Source: Sitta carolinensis (lineage: Eukaryota > Chordata > Aves > Passeriformes > Sittidae). From it: a stretch of DNA of 64,000 bases. Every line of letters begins with the position of its first letter. Within the stretch, counting starts at the first letter, position 1. The DNA is taken from NCBI GenBank assembly GCA_032173965.1, contig JAVUNC010000004.1, positions 57,039,501 to 57,103,500 of the forward strand, read 5' to 3'. The translations under genes were made by a program, and so were the position numbers. This document shows, piece by piece, positions 10,352 through 22,349 of the stretch. The notes beneath the pieces were generated by a model. It did no database searches. It was given only the letters and a program-made list of their open reading frames with translations, and was not told the origin of the DNA.

Positions 10352-13300
10352 GTAATATTTTTTCAAGGATAGTGCCATTAGCCAGTTAATGTTTTAGTTA
10401 CAGCATGCATGGCAAAGAAGGAAAGATTTTACTGCTGTTTTGTCAGCTATGGTATTACTAGGGCATTTCACCTTTGCTTACTCACTTCCCATGAGCTGTT
10501 TTTGAAACTTCAAGTCTGAGGATCATTTCTTTGGTGTTACTCCATATTCAGTATGTCATGAGATGGGATATCATCTCAAGGTAAAGACTGTTTAAAATCT
10601 GGGATCTGAGTCTGCGATGTCTGGGTCTGTCATGGCCTTTGGATATTCTCTCTTTGTCTCTCCTTTGTTCTGACACAGAAAGGAATGGCAGATGTGTTAC
10701 ACATTTAAAAATTGCTTAAGCACCTGTAGGCTGTTCAGTGACTATAACACACCTTTCTATAGGCTGGCATTGCCTTTGGTCAAGATACCACTTAGTTATG
10801 CACCTATTAGTGGAGTTTGGGATCCTGCCTTTTTTTGCACCATGTGTCCCTTGATTACAGCTAATTTATCCTCCTATTCCTTTAAGCTGTTTCAATTATT
10901 TATTAATCTGTGTATTGCCTTAAAGAGCTTAGCAATAGCCTGCATGAATACCCAGTATAATTTTCTCCTGTAACAAAGCTGCCAAATCTTTGCAATATAT
11001 TGCCCAACCATCACCCTGCTGTGCCCAGCTAGCTCATGGCCTTTCAACATCCAGGCAGCCATGCTAATCTAGGCTGCCTTTCCAAAAGCAGAGACACTAG
11101 GATCACACCTACAGAACACTTCAGCTTTAGAATTTGAGAAATAGCATGTTGGTTTTTAGTTTATTTATCTAAGGGGGTGTTATTATTTTGGTATTACAGG
11201 ATGTAGCATTTGTTAGACAATAAGAATAAAGGGAACATCTGCTTAAACAACTTCCACATTCAACAGTTTTTGAAAAATGACTTCATGACTTTCTCCCTAA
11301 GTGAATTCCCTCCATACCTTTGACATCATAAAGAAAATCCTAGTTATTTCCCTAGGATATCCCAGTTCTGGATCAGGACACTGCATAAGTGGAGCTTGAT
11401 CTGTTGGAAGTGTCTGACCCTGCACTTTGAGAAGCAGATTTAATTTGTACTAGAAATAAATTTGCATTCCTTATACCCCGAGTCTGTATAATGAATAGTC
11501 CTTGTGCCCTGTCTCTCTTATACAGGCCACAGCCTTTATGAATTTTCTTTCATTCCCTATGCTAGTGGGCATCACACCTCACTTCTCCCAAGCAGGACAT
11601 AACCACTCTACTCCCTTTCCCCTGCCCTCCCTTCCACTGTCTTCTACAGCACATGCCACCAAACAGGACAGACCTTTTCCTTCCTCTGCACATTGCAACC
11701 AGCTCTCCCAACCAGACCTCCATGCTTGTGTACCTCTGTTCTCCCTTTCACCCCATAACTTTCCCCCAGCTAAATGTGATCTGGGTTTAATTCTGTTAAA
11801 AAAAACCCCAATCCCTTATTTCATTTATTCTGGTTATGCAAAAAGAGGAGAGAGACTTCTGGGTGTAATTATACACAGTACAGAGGAAAGTGAAGCAATA
11901 CATTAACATGCTCACCAAGGTCATGAAAAGCCTGTGTTTTGCCTTCTTCCCCCAGTGAGGTCCCAGGGCTGTTGCACTATTTCTTGTCTAGCTAAGACAA
12001 GTTTGTGCATCCTTCTGAACTCTAACTATATTAAAATAAGGGGATAAGAATTTAGAAATTTTGTTTGATAGTTTTCCATACCTTTTATTGAATAAAACCT
12101 TGTGATTAATTTGGGGAATTTTATCCTGGAACTTTTATCCTGGTCTGCTCTGGAAAGACATAGATTGACATAGATGCAGAGTTTTCTGCATCCCTTTTCT
12201 GAATTGTTTGTGGGTCAGGCTTGCCATGGTGTGGAGAGTTGCTCAAGAAGTTAAACCATCTCCAGCTGTCAAGCTGAAGGAAAGGAGCTGAAGAAGCTTA
12301 GCCAGGTCTTGAGTCTTTGCACTTCAAATGTTTTTCTACCAACCCATTTGGACACGTTACCCCAGCTCTGCCCCTTAACCATGTCCTACAAACGTACACA
12401 GCCCCACTCCCAAACTTTTACATGGAAACCTCCATACTGTCCCCCAGATGCCACCTAACACTACCTCCACACAAAGCCACCCAGTCTTCTAGGCAGCCAA
12501 AACATTCCAAGAGCTGGGGCAGCCTTCCACAGTACAGTTGAGTTGTCATGAGTTAAAATAGAGGTGGGTTTGAAGGCTGGATGTCAGTATGGCACTTTTA
12601 AGCAACCACATTCTTACTGGGAGAAGATACAGGACTTGATTAGAGACAGAGAGACATTGCTTGGAAGATGAGGGAAATGAGTGAACACTCTATCAGAGTG
12701 GAAAATCTTATGGTCCCCATGCTTCCTCCTCAGTTTGAATGCTGCAAATAATCTACATGTTTGTAACATGGTGAAGCACATTGTCTTTGTCACCCCAGCA
12801 TGTTGTTACCTGAAGCCTGCAGGCAGCCTGGAACTCTAGGCTTGTGCCAACCTTTCCATTCTTATGAGAATGTTCTGTCTTACACATTTGGTGATTCTGG
12901 CACACAGGGAGTGAATGCTCTGTTATGCTCCATGTGGCTTTTCATTTTACTTTCTTCATGGCAATATATATAGCCAAGCACAAGTCTGAAGTGATGGATC
13001 TGCTATTTGCCACTAACAGCTCAGCCTCATGGCTCTCTTGGGGAAAATTGTGCATTTGGAGCACTGCTTTGTTTTAATAGGTTTTGGTTTTCTTTTAATA
13101 GGGTCTTGTTTCTGTTCTATATATAAATAAAACAAATATGCATATATTTGTATGCATAAACCTATGTAAATGTACTTAAAGTTTTGGGATTTTTTTCCAG
13201 AGAAGGCAAGGCTCAAGAGAAAAGACTCTTTTGAAAGGGAGGGAATATAATATTTAAGGTGGTTCTCAGTAGATGCAAGAGTTCATTCTTTAGCCTGAGG

Positions 13301-13587
13301 CTCTGTCCTGAGGATGATATTGATAGGTGGACTTTATCCTCACAGTGGAAATTGTCACTTTATCTTAGGAATGGAGTTTTAACAGCACTCTTCATGTCTT
13401 ATACAAATGCATGAATAACTGTGCTATTCCTCCCACCTGCTTTTCAACATCAAAACCCCAGAATTACTGTTAAAAAGTCTAGGCTCTTGATAACCACCAT
13501 CAGCTGGGATGCTGCCAGTGGTAAAAAAGTTATCAGCAAGCTCCATCAGTAGGCTGAAATTGACTTCAATACCAGTTGAATGAATTC

Positions 13588-13627
13588 CAAAAAACAAAAA
13601 CAAAACCAAAAACAAACAAAAAAATAA
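13588..13627. repeat. A/C-rich low-complexity tract (CAAAA)n
   Basis: Irregular CAAAA and CAAA units ending in AAAATAAA. It contains no recognisable element. Confidence 0.8.
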
Positions 13628-13805
13628 AGCAGGTTTGCATTTAAGGCATAAACTACCTGAGAGTGAGAAAAGATTACTGAAATATATTAAAAGAATAGTT
13701 TCTTATCTGCCCTCATACATTGTAATTAACCTATATGAAGCCAGAACTGTGTATTAAACATGAGCTGAGTGCATCCAAGCTCTTTGCTTGGATCTAGGCA
13801 ACTTA

Positions 13806-14366
13806 CCTACTTGTGTTAGTATGGGGCTGTGTTTTGGATTTGTGCTGAGCACAGGGTTGATAATGTAAAGATGTTTTTGTTATTGCTGAGCAGGGCTTAC
13901 ACAGAGCCAAGGCCTTTTTAGCTTTTCCTACTGCCATGCTGGCAAGGATGCTGGGTGTGCAAGGGAGGTTGGGATGAGAAACAGCCAGGACAGGTGACCC
14001 AAACTGACCACAGGGATGTTCCAGACCATCTGACATCATGCTCAGTATATAATGTGAGGAGAAGAAGGAGCAAGGAGGGGATTGTTGGAGTGATGGAGTT
14101 TGTCTTCCCAAGTAACCATTGTGTGTGATGGGGCCCTGCTCTCCTGGAGATAGCTGTACACCTGCTGCCCGTGGGAAGCAGGGAATTAATGGCTTGTTTT
14201 GCTTTGCTGGTGTGCACGGCTTTTGCTTTCCCTATTAACCTATCTTTATCACAACCTATGAGTTTTCAAGCTTTTACCCTACTGATTTTCTTCTGAATCC
14301 AGCTGGTGGGGGAGTGAGTGAGTAGCTGCCTGGGGCTTGGTTGCTGTCTGGGCTTAGAGCACGACA
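13806..14366 (+). mobile_element. ERVL-type LTR, + strand, probable solo LTR
   Basis: The sequence follows, block by block, an LTR family common in bird genomes as I remember it: TGTGTTTTGGATTTGTGCTG, GTTATTGCTGAGCAGGGCTTA, ACACAGAGCCAAGGCC, a U3 segment with GACATCATGCTCAG followed by TATATAA (near 14046), GGCGTTTGTCTTCCCAAGT-like sequence, GGAGATAGCTG...CACCTGC, then CTATTAACCTATCTTTATC as a decayed polyadenylation region. It ends at about ACGACA (14366). It carries promoter and polyadenylation parts only. No primer-binding site or pol-like frame follows, so it is probably a solo LTR left by recombination. The first 30-40 bases of the family look diverged or missing. Confidence 0.85.
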
Positions 14367-17300
14367 CTGCTTTACAAGCAGTCATGCAGCACCTCTGAGT
14401 ATAGACTTCAAAGTCCTTCATTTTAAACAATAGTCTTGCAATCTGCAATTGCAATATACTGCTGTAAAATATCTTTACCATGCTCTGTATTACCTCTGTG
14501 GCCACTCATTTCTCAGTAGGTTCTGAAAGGATAGTTCAAACAAGTTTTGTTTAGTTTTGCTTCATGCACAATAATATGCCTTGTTACCAGATTAGTAAGC
14601 ACTCCCTGCTCTTCTGGTATTAACAACATTCCCTATTCAATTCCAGTTATCTCTGTCAATCTCCAGCTTTGCGATCACACTCAGAGACCTTTTCATAATT
14701 CCTGTCTGGGGCACTGCTTTCAATTCCCCCCCATGGAAGTTATACTGAGCACATAGGTTTCTGTGACACAAAATACAAGTGTTAACACTTTTATCTGCAT
14801 TGTAGATGGAGCAACAGACCTGACTCAGACCAGGTGCACTAATATAATGTTAAAATTGTCATTATCTACAAAATAAGTTATCATTATCTACAAAAGGGAG
14901 TGCGAAATTACAGGATTCATAATTCACATTACATGGGAAGGACATATGAAGTGGATGCAATGTAAAATAATCAGGTTTTATTCCTTTATGCTTAAGAAAT
15001 CAGTTTTATAAATACTTTGACTTTTAGGTAGGCCATTTTGTACACTGTGTTTAGGACAAGTGAATGAAAATCAAAAGGTGGCATATTTGCATCTCTGAAG
15101 TTCTGAGGAGAAATGATATGGAGAACACTCTGCTAGCTTCGGTAAGTTTCAATTATCTGGATACTCAGTCTTGATAGGAATTAAGAATGAAACTGATGTG
15201 AAAGAAACATGCAGTGCACCTTTGTATCTGCTTGTCTATCCTTCTGTAGAATTCTTTTTCCTACGATACTACATCCCTTGAAACCCCAAGCCATGTTCAC
15301 AAGCTCTATGCAAATGTGTTGCCAGACTCTGCATTGCCCCATAGTTGATGGGGTTTGGGAACAGGAGGTTGCAATCAGAGCCAGCCAGCTTGCTCCTGCA
15401 GTAGCTCACAGGCAATTTCTTAAAAGAGATTAAAAAATGTGCAGTTTTATCCAGTCCTTAGTAAAGTGCATGGAAGTGAACACAGAAGGACTAAAGTCAT
15501 AGAGGTAGATGTGGCTCTATACAGAAAAGGAAGTATATGAATGGTGAAGCCCTTTCATTCACAGGGATGAATTTCCTTAGGCACACAAAATATGGACTAT
15601 ATTTAGTATTCCAGACTGAACAGTGACACACTGAGGTCTGAGGCCAACTTCAGCTCCCTGTTTTATTTAAAAATCTGTGATGTGGTATCAGCTGGCACTG
15701 TCCCCTCTAGATGTGTGTATGCACAGAGGGAGAGGCCCTGAGCATGCAGAGATGGTTTAGGCTGTGTCCCCCAAAGGGGCAGGTACTGCACAGGCTCCCA
15801 TGTCAGCAGGTGTCAAAGGATCCTGATGTTTTTAGGGATGCTTTTGGGGCCAGACAGGGACCACACAACTTCCACCCATCCCAGAACACCTTTAAGTTAG
15901 GGAAGAGCAGAAAGCTGCTGAGCTGTGGGGAAGAGCAGAGCTTGCTGGAGGTGCTTTACAGCTCTCCCAGGATGTTTCTGTGATTTCAACAAATCTACCT
16001 GCCCCACAGCACAGCCCCACTGCATCCAGCTGCACATTTGCATGCTGGCCCACAACAAGATGAACTACATTTTTACGTTTTCCTTGAGTTATCCAGTGTT
16101 ATGAAACCCATTGGGATTTTGGAAGAGGCCATGGACTTCCGGGAGATGTGGAGTAAGGAAACAGCACAATTATGCCTTAACCACAGATTTTCATAACTGT
16201 AAAACATTCAGGTGTAGATCAAAGAGAGTGAAAGAGACGCTTCAGACATGTGCCAGTGCCAAAAAAAAAAAAAAAAAAAAAAAGGGGAAAAGCATTGCTG
16301 ACAAAAAATTAGAGGAGATCAACATTGCCTCTGTCAGTTCATCTCCTATCAGTACCTGCCTTCACAAGCTGGGCAGATCCTGCACTACAAACCACTTGAG
16401 GAAATTTATGTCTGGTTTTGAGGGTGTGTCCTTAGCACAGGCAGCCATAGCTCCACTGTCTGGGGTGCCAGGTAAAAACACATTAGGCCTCTCCCATGGA
16501 CAGGCATATGGCTTTCCTTCCAGGCAGCATCCAAAGAAAAGCACAGATGGGACAGGCAAGGAGGCCTGGTTTGCATTAACCAGTCAAGAAAACCCTGAGC
16601 AGAAGACTCAGCCTCTTCCACTAGTAGGTACCAAAGTAAAAGGTAAGCCAAAGTTAGGGCTTTGGGTACTTGTTTGCACCTGCTTGGTAAACAATGCCCT
16701 AGATATGAAGGACAAAGTCAGAGACCCTTCTGTTTTCTCCCCTGGTTTGTGAAAGTGAGGAGTTCAACACAGCATATCAAGTGGCTGAGTCATGAATCAG
16801 AAGACTTTGGCGGCAGAGTACAGCAAGAAAACATAAAATCAAGTACTTGCCATTTCTGAAACAGGGACTTTCCAGAATCATTGGGAATCTTCATTATTTA
16901 TTCACCATTTCCTGCTAAATTTAGGTTTATTGAAGTAAACAATGATACATAAGAGCATAACTGGACAATTCCATTTTTAGATATTAATAATTCAGAACCG
17001 TATTTGAAAACAAGAGAGGGATATGTACAATACATCATAGAGGTTTTTATTATATCCACCCACTACCTATCCACCCACACAGAGATCTGGATACTGTTTC
17101 TACTTGGAAACAATATAGCATCATCATATCTTAAGCTTGTTTAATATACAGATATACAGGATACATTTACAAGAATGCAGGGTTTTTTGTTCAGCTGTAT
17201 GACTCATTATTTTTTCTGCAACCAAATCAGCCTCTTATTACTTAAAGTTGGTATTGACAAACATTCATGCTTAGGATAACAGAAACTATGTTTATCAGAT

Positions 17301-18779
17301 TACATGAAAATAGAGAAAACTGTATTCTGCAATGTGGAAAATATTCTGGGATAAAGCTCTGACAGAGAACTGTCAATTTTAGTATTACATTTAAAATCTG
17401 AACACTTTTGTTTATCACACTGTTATTATTTATCTTGCTGTCACTTAAGGGCATGTAAAAATTTTACTTCTTTGGGACATATCTGATAAATTCCTTATGC
17501 AACACTGGCTATTATCCATATGGTCTGCCTCTGACCACAGCCACAGCACAAAGAGCTACATGGGGTGTGTGGAAAGGGCAAGAGGAGCAAAGGAGAGACA
17601 GTGGATGCATCTCTTAGGGATGCATTTACTACTTCAGCGTAGGGTTATAGTTTTTGTTTAAGGACGGGTACATTTGCTCTTGTTCAACAACTTCAAGATT
17701 GATTTAGCTAAAGTTAAGGAGGTTTCAGACTTTCTGCTTGCCCATGGTACCAAGCAATGCTTGCAGAGACATAAGTATCACTCCTGCCTCATCAGCCTCA
17801 GGATCTCTTCATCCTGCCTGCCACGCCCAGGATGCACAGGGTCGAGGAGAAATTCATATAAGACTGATTTCAGCCTTCTGGAGGTCAGTCTACATGATGC
17901 TCCGTAGACACTGTGTAAGAGATTCAACAAGAGATTTAATAATATAAGGACCCAAATTCAAGCTGGAGAGAGAAGATGAATTTCCAGCAAGTAAATCCAA
18001 GCGTGAGTCCAAATTAAGCAAAGATGAAAGATATACCTCAAGTGAAAGAGGTAAACAGCTCGGTCCTGTCAATGAAATTGTTTCAGGTTTATTTAGGTAA
18101 AATGAAGATAAGAACTCGCCTGGAAGGAGCTTGCTTTATTTTATAGCTATCTGGTTATTTTTTCTGCTGCCCAGACCATCTGTTCCATTGGTGGGTATGT
18201 CATCATTCGCACACCCACTGAATGCCAAATTAATCCAAGTCACACATCTTACACCTCCCTTCTGACTTAGACTAAACTATATTTTATTCCAGCATAAAAT
18301 AGGCATCAGAGCTAAGTTTGCCTCACTCACTTCCAAGGAGGAAACAGTGAGCTTTGGGACTCACTGTAATCCTTCAGGGGGACAAGCATAAAACACCAGA
18401 ATCTTGTAGCAGGTCCACCACAGCTCATCAGCACTGGGCAATAATGGATGCACGACAGAAAAAGGGATGGAGAAACAGAGCAAGGACACAGCCATGCTGC
18501 CAGACCACTCTCTCACACTCCCAGGGTCTGCATCTTTGGAAAACTCTGAGTCTCTGTATCCAGGAATTCTCAGCAGATTCTGTTTTTGAGAGTCTTTTAA
18601 GCCCACAGAAAATTTTTGTGCCCACAGCCTCCTGTAGCAATGAGTAACACAGATGAACTGTAGTTTGAAAAGTTACCTCCTTTTGCTTGATCTGAAACTA
18701 CCTCTACTGATTCCATTGAATGCTATATTGAAAGACAGTGAATACTTTTTCTTCATCTGCTTGCTTCCTTCTAGGCACT
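14367..18779. other. Intergenic; no gene recognised
   Basis: Mostly unique-looking AT-rich sequence with a 23-base A run at 16261-16283. The 213-residue open frame at 16111-16752 is read through that A run (a lysine stretch) and shows no domain or conserved motif, so I do not call it a gene. Confidence 0.6.
16261..16283. repeat. Poly-A run (23 A)
   Basis: Uninterrupted A homopolymer followed by GGGG. No retroposed body was identified to its left. Confidence 0.9.
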
Positions 18780-19550
18780 TAAGATTATTTAGACATTTAT
18801 CATGTGCCCTCCCTGGTTTTCTCTTCTCCCAGACAAAGGCTCCTGGTCTTGTTGACCATTTCTCACACCAAAACTGTTCCAGATTTTGCAGCATCTTTGC
18901 TTTTCCCCACACATTTATTTGAGCTGGAAGGATGGGGACAGAAGAACTCACACTATTTAAGTGCAGTCACACAGTAAATCTGTACAGCAACTTCATGCTA
19001 TTTTCTGATTTGGTTTTAATTTTTTTCCCAATATTTGGTTTGCTTTTTAAAATGCTACTGAGCACTGAGTTGACATTTTCATAGGCTCCCTATAATAACC
19101 TCAAGATTGCTTTCCATGGTAGTAACAGCTACTTTGGTGACTATCATTGCATATGTATAGTTGGGCTTTTTCTCCTGTGTGCATTACTTTACTTTTATCA
19201 ATATTGAATTCAACTGCATTTTTATTTCCAAGTCATTCTGCATTATGATATCCTTCTGCAGCTCTTAGCATTTGGCTCTAAATTTGCTTCTTTGGATAAC
19301 TCATTATCATCAAACTTTGTTCCTTTATCTCATCCCACTTTCCAAGTCACTTAGGACGATCAATTTGCACATTCCTTTGGGAATACACTGTATATAATAT
19401 ATAATAATAACAACATGTCATACAGCCCAGTAGGACTGCACTGGTGATCTTCCTCCAAGGACTCTTATCCTTCGTGTCCTATCCTTTAACCATTTATTTC
19501 TCCATGAGAGTACATTCTTTTTATCTCATTGCAGCATCTCTTTACTTTCA
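18780..19550 (-). mobile_element. Old CR1 LINE (L3/reptile-type) fragment, minus strand
   Basis: Read on the minus strand, this is part of the end of CR1 ORF2 and its 3' region. On the + strand the series of landmarks is clear: CTTCTCCCAGACAAA, TTCAAGTGCAGTC-like block at about 18955, GCATTACTTTACTTTTATCA, ATTGAATTCAACTGCATTTT, ATCATCAAACTTTGTTCC, TTTAACCATTTATTTCTCCATGAGAG. These follow the order of the long-diverged CR1/L3-type elements shared by turtles, crocodiles and birds, as I remember their consensus. It has many point changes and small deletions and no intact reading frame. It is much older than the octamer-ended copies in this window. Confidence 0.75.
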
Positions 19551-21753
19551 GGTAATCTTAGTCCCACTGAAAATGCAGCTTAATGATTTTGAAAGGAATT
19601 TGAACCTTGGCTGTATCCAAAAGCAACTGAGTGAGACTCTATGGAAACAGAACCAAACTCACTCTTTTTTTGTCACAACTCAAAAAATTTTATGTCTCTC
19701 AGTGATCATGAAAGGGTGCCTGAGACAAACCTCTGCTGCACCAAGCAAGCCCCAAGGACATGCATACTCCAACTGAAGATGCACATAGATATCTACAGAA
19801 ACTAAGATTGCACCTGTTGGAAAAGATCTAGGTTTGTTCCACATTTGATTCACTAGTACGTACTAGAGCTTCCTGGCAGTAGAGGAGTATAATTATCTGT
19901 GCTTTAGGGGGTGGATTTGTTGATCTGAGCTCATGTCAAGTGTAAGAAAGACTGTGGCCTGCAGAGAAGAGGTCACTGAAATGTGTGGTTGGGAGGCAAC
20001 TTTGGGAGGTGCTGTCAGATTTGCAGACCAGGGAGGCAAACAGTAATGATGGCCTTGGGAAGAAAGGGCAGTGGAGGCAATTACTGAGTGAGACATTTCA
20101 CAAGGCAGTTCTGTACTGAATGTCAGAGCAGCAGCGATTTAGTGTTAGGGGCAATCAAACTAAAAGCAACAGAATATATTTAAAAATAGGGAATTGTGAA
20201 ACTAAAGGGCAAATACATAACTGCCACATAGGATTCTGTTACAAGATATTGCCAAAATGATAGTTTCATTACAGTTCAGTACAGTTTAGTGTGGACTAAA
20301 TCAACTGTGGACTGGCAGCTCTGTCTTTTCAACTCTGCTACAGATGCTGTGAAACATCTTTGTCTAGTGCTTATTCCCATCCACCCTCCCCATGTCTCCT
20401 TGCCTACTCCTAACCACATTTTCATATGCCTATTCATTTACTGAAGTCTATATTAATTTCCAATGGCTTTTTTTTTCTTTTCTTGACAAAAAATATTCTA
20501 TATCTGATTTCATCTTTTACTTTAAAAATGTGGAGTATTTAATTCTTTCAATTCTTCAAGAACCTTGGCTGAAAAGGCTTTGTCTCTTTGATCCCTGAGT
20601 ATATCAAAGTGGGCCTTTTAGCTAGGAAGAACCTTAACTCCTCCTCTCTTTCTGTTTAACTTAAAAGTAGGTCCTTCCACTCAAAATATCGATGCACTTA
20701 AAATAAAATGTCATCAGAGCATGACAGGATTGAACTCCCTGAACTGGAGCATGAGTCAGGGAAGGTTAACAGTGAGTAAGGCTGGTGAAGGCAAACCCAC
20801 TTCTTGTAAAGGAGCCAGCATCTGGAAGAAGCTGTTGTAATCCGTAGTAGAAAATTTTGACTAAAACTTTATGGCTGAAAAGTGGGTTGTAAAGTAGAGA
20901 CAGCACAGTGCTGAGGCAGGGATCTGTGGCATGACTGTGAAAAGACCTCCTAGGTCATGGCAGCTCAGGGTCAGGTGTAGCTGAAACCACAGCAGGTAGA
21001 AAGGGAGGCATAGCTGTTGTGCCTTGGGTGCAGCATTGAAAGGGCAGTGACTACTGCTTCTGAACCCAGGGAATGGCATTTTTTTTGATTCAGAGTCTGT
21101 GGTTTATAAGGGAGGTAGTCAGAAGGAAGCTGGAAGCCTGTGGGGGGAGAGGTGGGGAATTCCTGTTGCTGGAGCTGCAGGCAGGCATGTCACAGTGCAC
21201 CTCCACATGTGGCACCAGCTGCCCACAGCCCTGCCCAGCCAGGGGCCCCAGCAAACCAGGCTCTGTGCCCATCCCCTGGGGGACACCCAGGGCTAGGGCT
21301 GCTCCTGCCTGGGGTGTCATGGAACCCCACACAGAGCTCCTGGTCAGGTGTTTGCTGAAGCAGGATTCATTTCTGCTCAAGCAGCTGTCTCAGCACACCT
21401 GGCTCAAGCAGGACTGGGAGAACAATTTTGTAGCACCTGGGCATTGTGAGCATGGCAGTGCTGATTCATTGCCTCTATCACAGTTCTCAAGCAGAAGACA
21501 GATGAGGTTTTGTGCCAGGCCAAAAAACATGGGGTAGATTCCTGTGAGTGTTAAAGCTTAGGGCTGCACCCATGTAGCTCATCTCCTGTGGCTCCTGAGG
21601 AGAGCCTTTCCTTTCCTGCTCCTCCTGCCACCACGGCTTGTGTGTGTGAATGCTGGTGTCTCTCTCCACAATGGGGACATTTGGTAAGTGCCTTGGGGAG
21701 TTGTGGGGTGTGAGTTTATGATTTCTCACATAATGGTTTTACACCTTACATTT
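19551..21753. other. Intergenic; GC-richer stretch 21.1-21.5 kb, no gene recognised
   Basis: The stretch at about 21110-21540 is noticeably richer in G+C than its surroundings and is open in several frames on both strands (for example 21073-21537 +). The peptides share no known domain, and openness in several frames at once points to composition rather than coding. The rest is AT-rich without recognisable elements. Confidence 0.5.
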
Positions 21754-22349
21754 TGTGTGCAGGGATTTCTTCTTGAAACAGAGAAATGGGACTTCTGAGT
21801 TTCATGGAAAAGTGCAGTTTATTGTTCTTATCTTCTACAGAGGCAGAGAGAGGATGAACCTCTCTTACAAATGTTAGCAGTATGGCAAAGAAGTCACAAG
21901 ATTTCTGCTTATCAGACTTTTTAAGGCTTTATGGGCCAATAAAATTCTGCCAACTAGATATTTATTATTATTATTAATTATTAAACAAATTATTAAACCA
22001 GTTATTAAACCAATACTAAGGTAATTCATGTTATTACAGTGTGAACTTAACCAATAGTTTCTTAACACCTAAACCTTACAGTATTACATTCTAAAAGCTT
22101 TTCTTAACCTTTGTAACCCCTTTTGTTTTGTCTATGACTTTTAGGCTCTAAAACTAAACTTTCCTCTACTCAAATTGACACACTTTGCTTTAAGTTATAA
22201 ATCTACATTCTTACTTCTAACACCTAAACTTGGAAGCTTTTCCCAAGGTTTCAGGTTAAACCCTGTCTCTAATTCTAAGTTATGGCTTACAGACCTAATA
22301 TTCTGAGCTTTCCCAGCACTTTGGATTCCAACCGTGGGGGATACACACA
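21754..22349 (-). mobile_element. Retroviral-type LTR, minus strand
   Basis: On the minus strand the end of this stretch has an AATAAA polyadenylation signal (in GAACAATAAACTGC, complement of about 21821-21834). A TATA-like CCTTAAAAAG lies about 90 bases upstream of it. The upstream part is U3-like and A-rich (TTAATAATAATAATAAATA). The outer ends TGTGTG (21754) and CACACA (ending 22349) would give the TG...CA termini of an LTR of about 596 bases. Flanks show no clear target duplication, so the ends are approximate. The text is like LTRs I remember from songbird genomes but I cannot assign a family name. No internal retroviral coding sequence was seen on either side. Confidence 0.6.

Larger units (their letters stand above)
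9212..13805. other. Intergenic; no gene recognised
   Basis: AT-rich unique-looking sequence with an (AAT)n microsatellite at 10331-10351 and an A/C-rich tract at 13588-13627. Open frames at 9346-9657, 11502-11906 and 12317-12541 show no domain and no convincing splice context. Confidence 0.6.

Noticed and set aside
13803..14217. Open frames of 102 and 99 residues on the minus strand
   Set aside because: They lie antisense within the ERVL-type LTR and are chance frames.
16111..16752. 213-residue open frame, + strand
   Set aside because: It reads through a 23-base A run as a lysine tract and has no recognisable domain, promoter or splice context.
21073..21537. 154-residue open frame, + strand, cysteine- and proline-rich part
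   Set aside because: Several overlapping frames on both strands are open here, which points to base composition. No recognised family.
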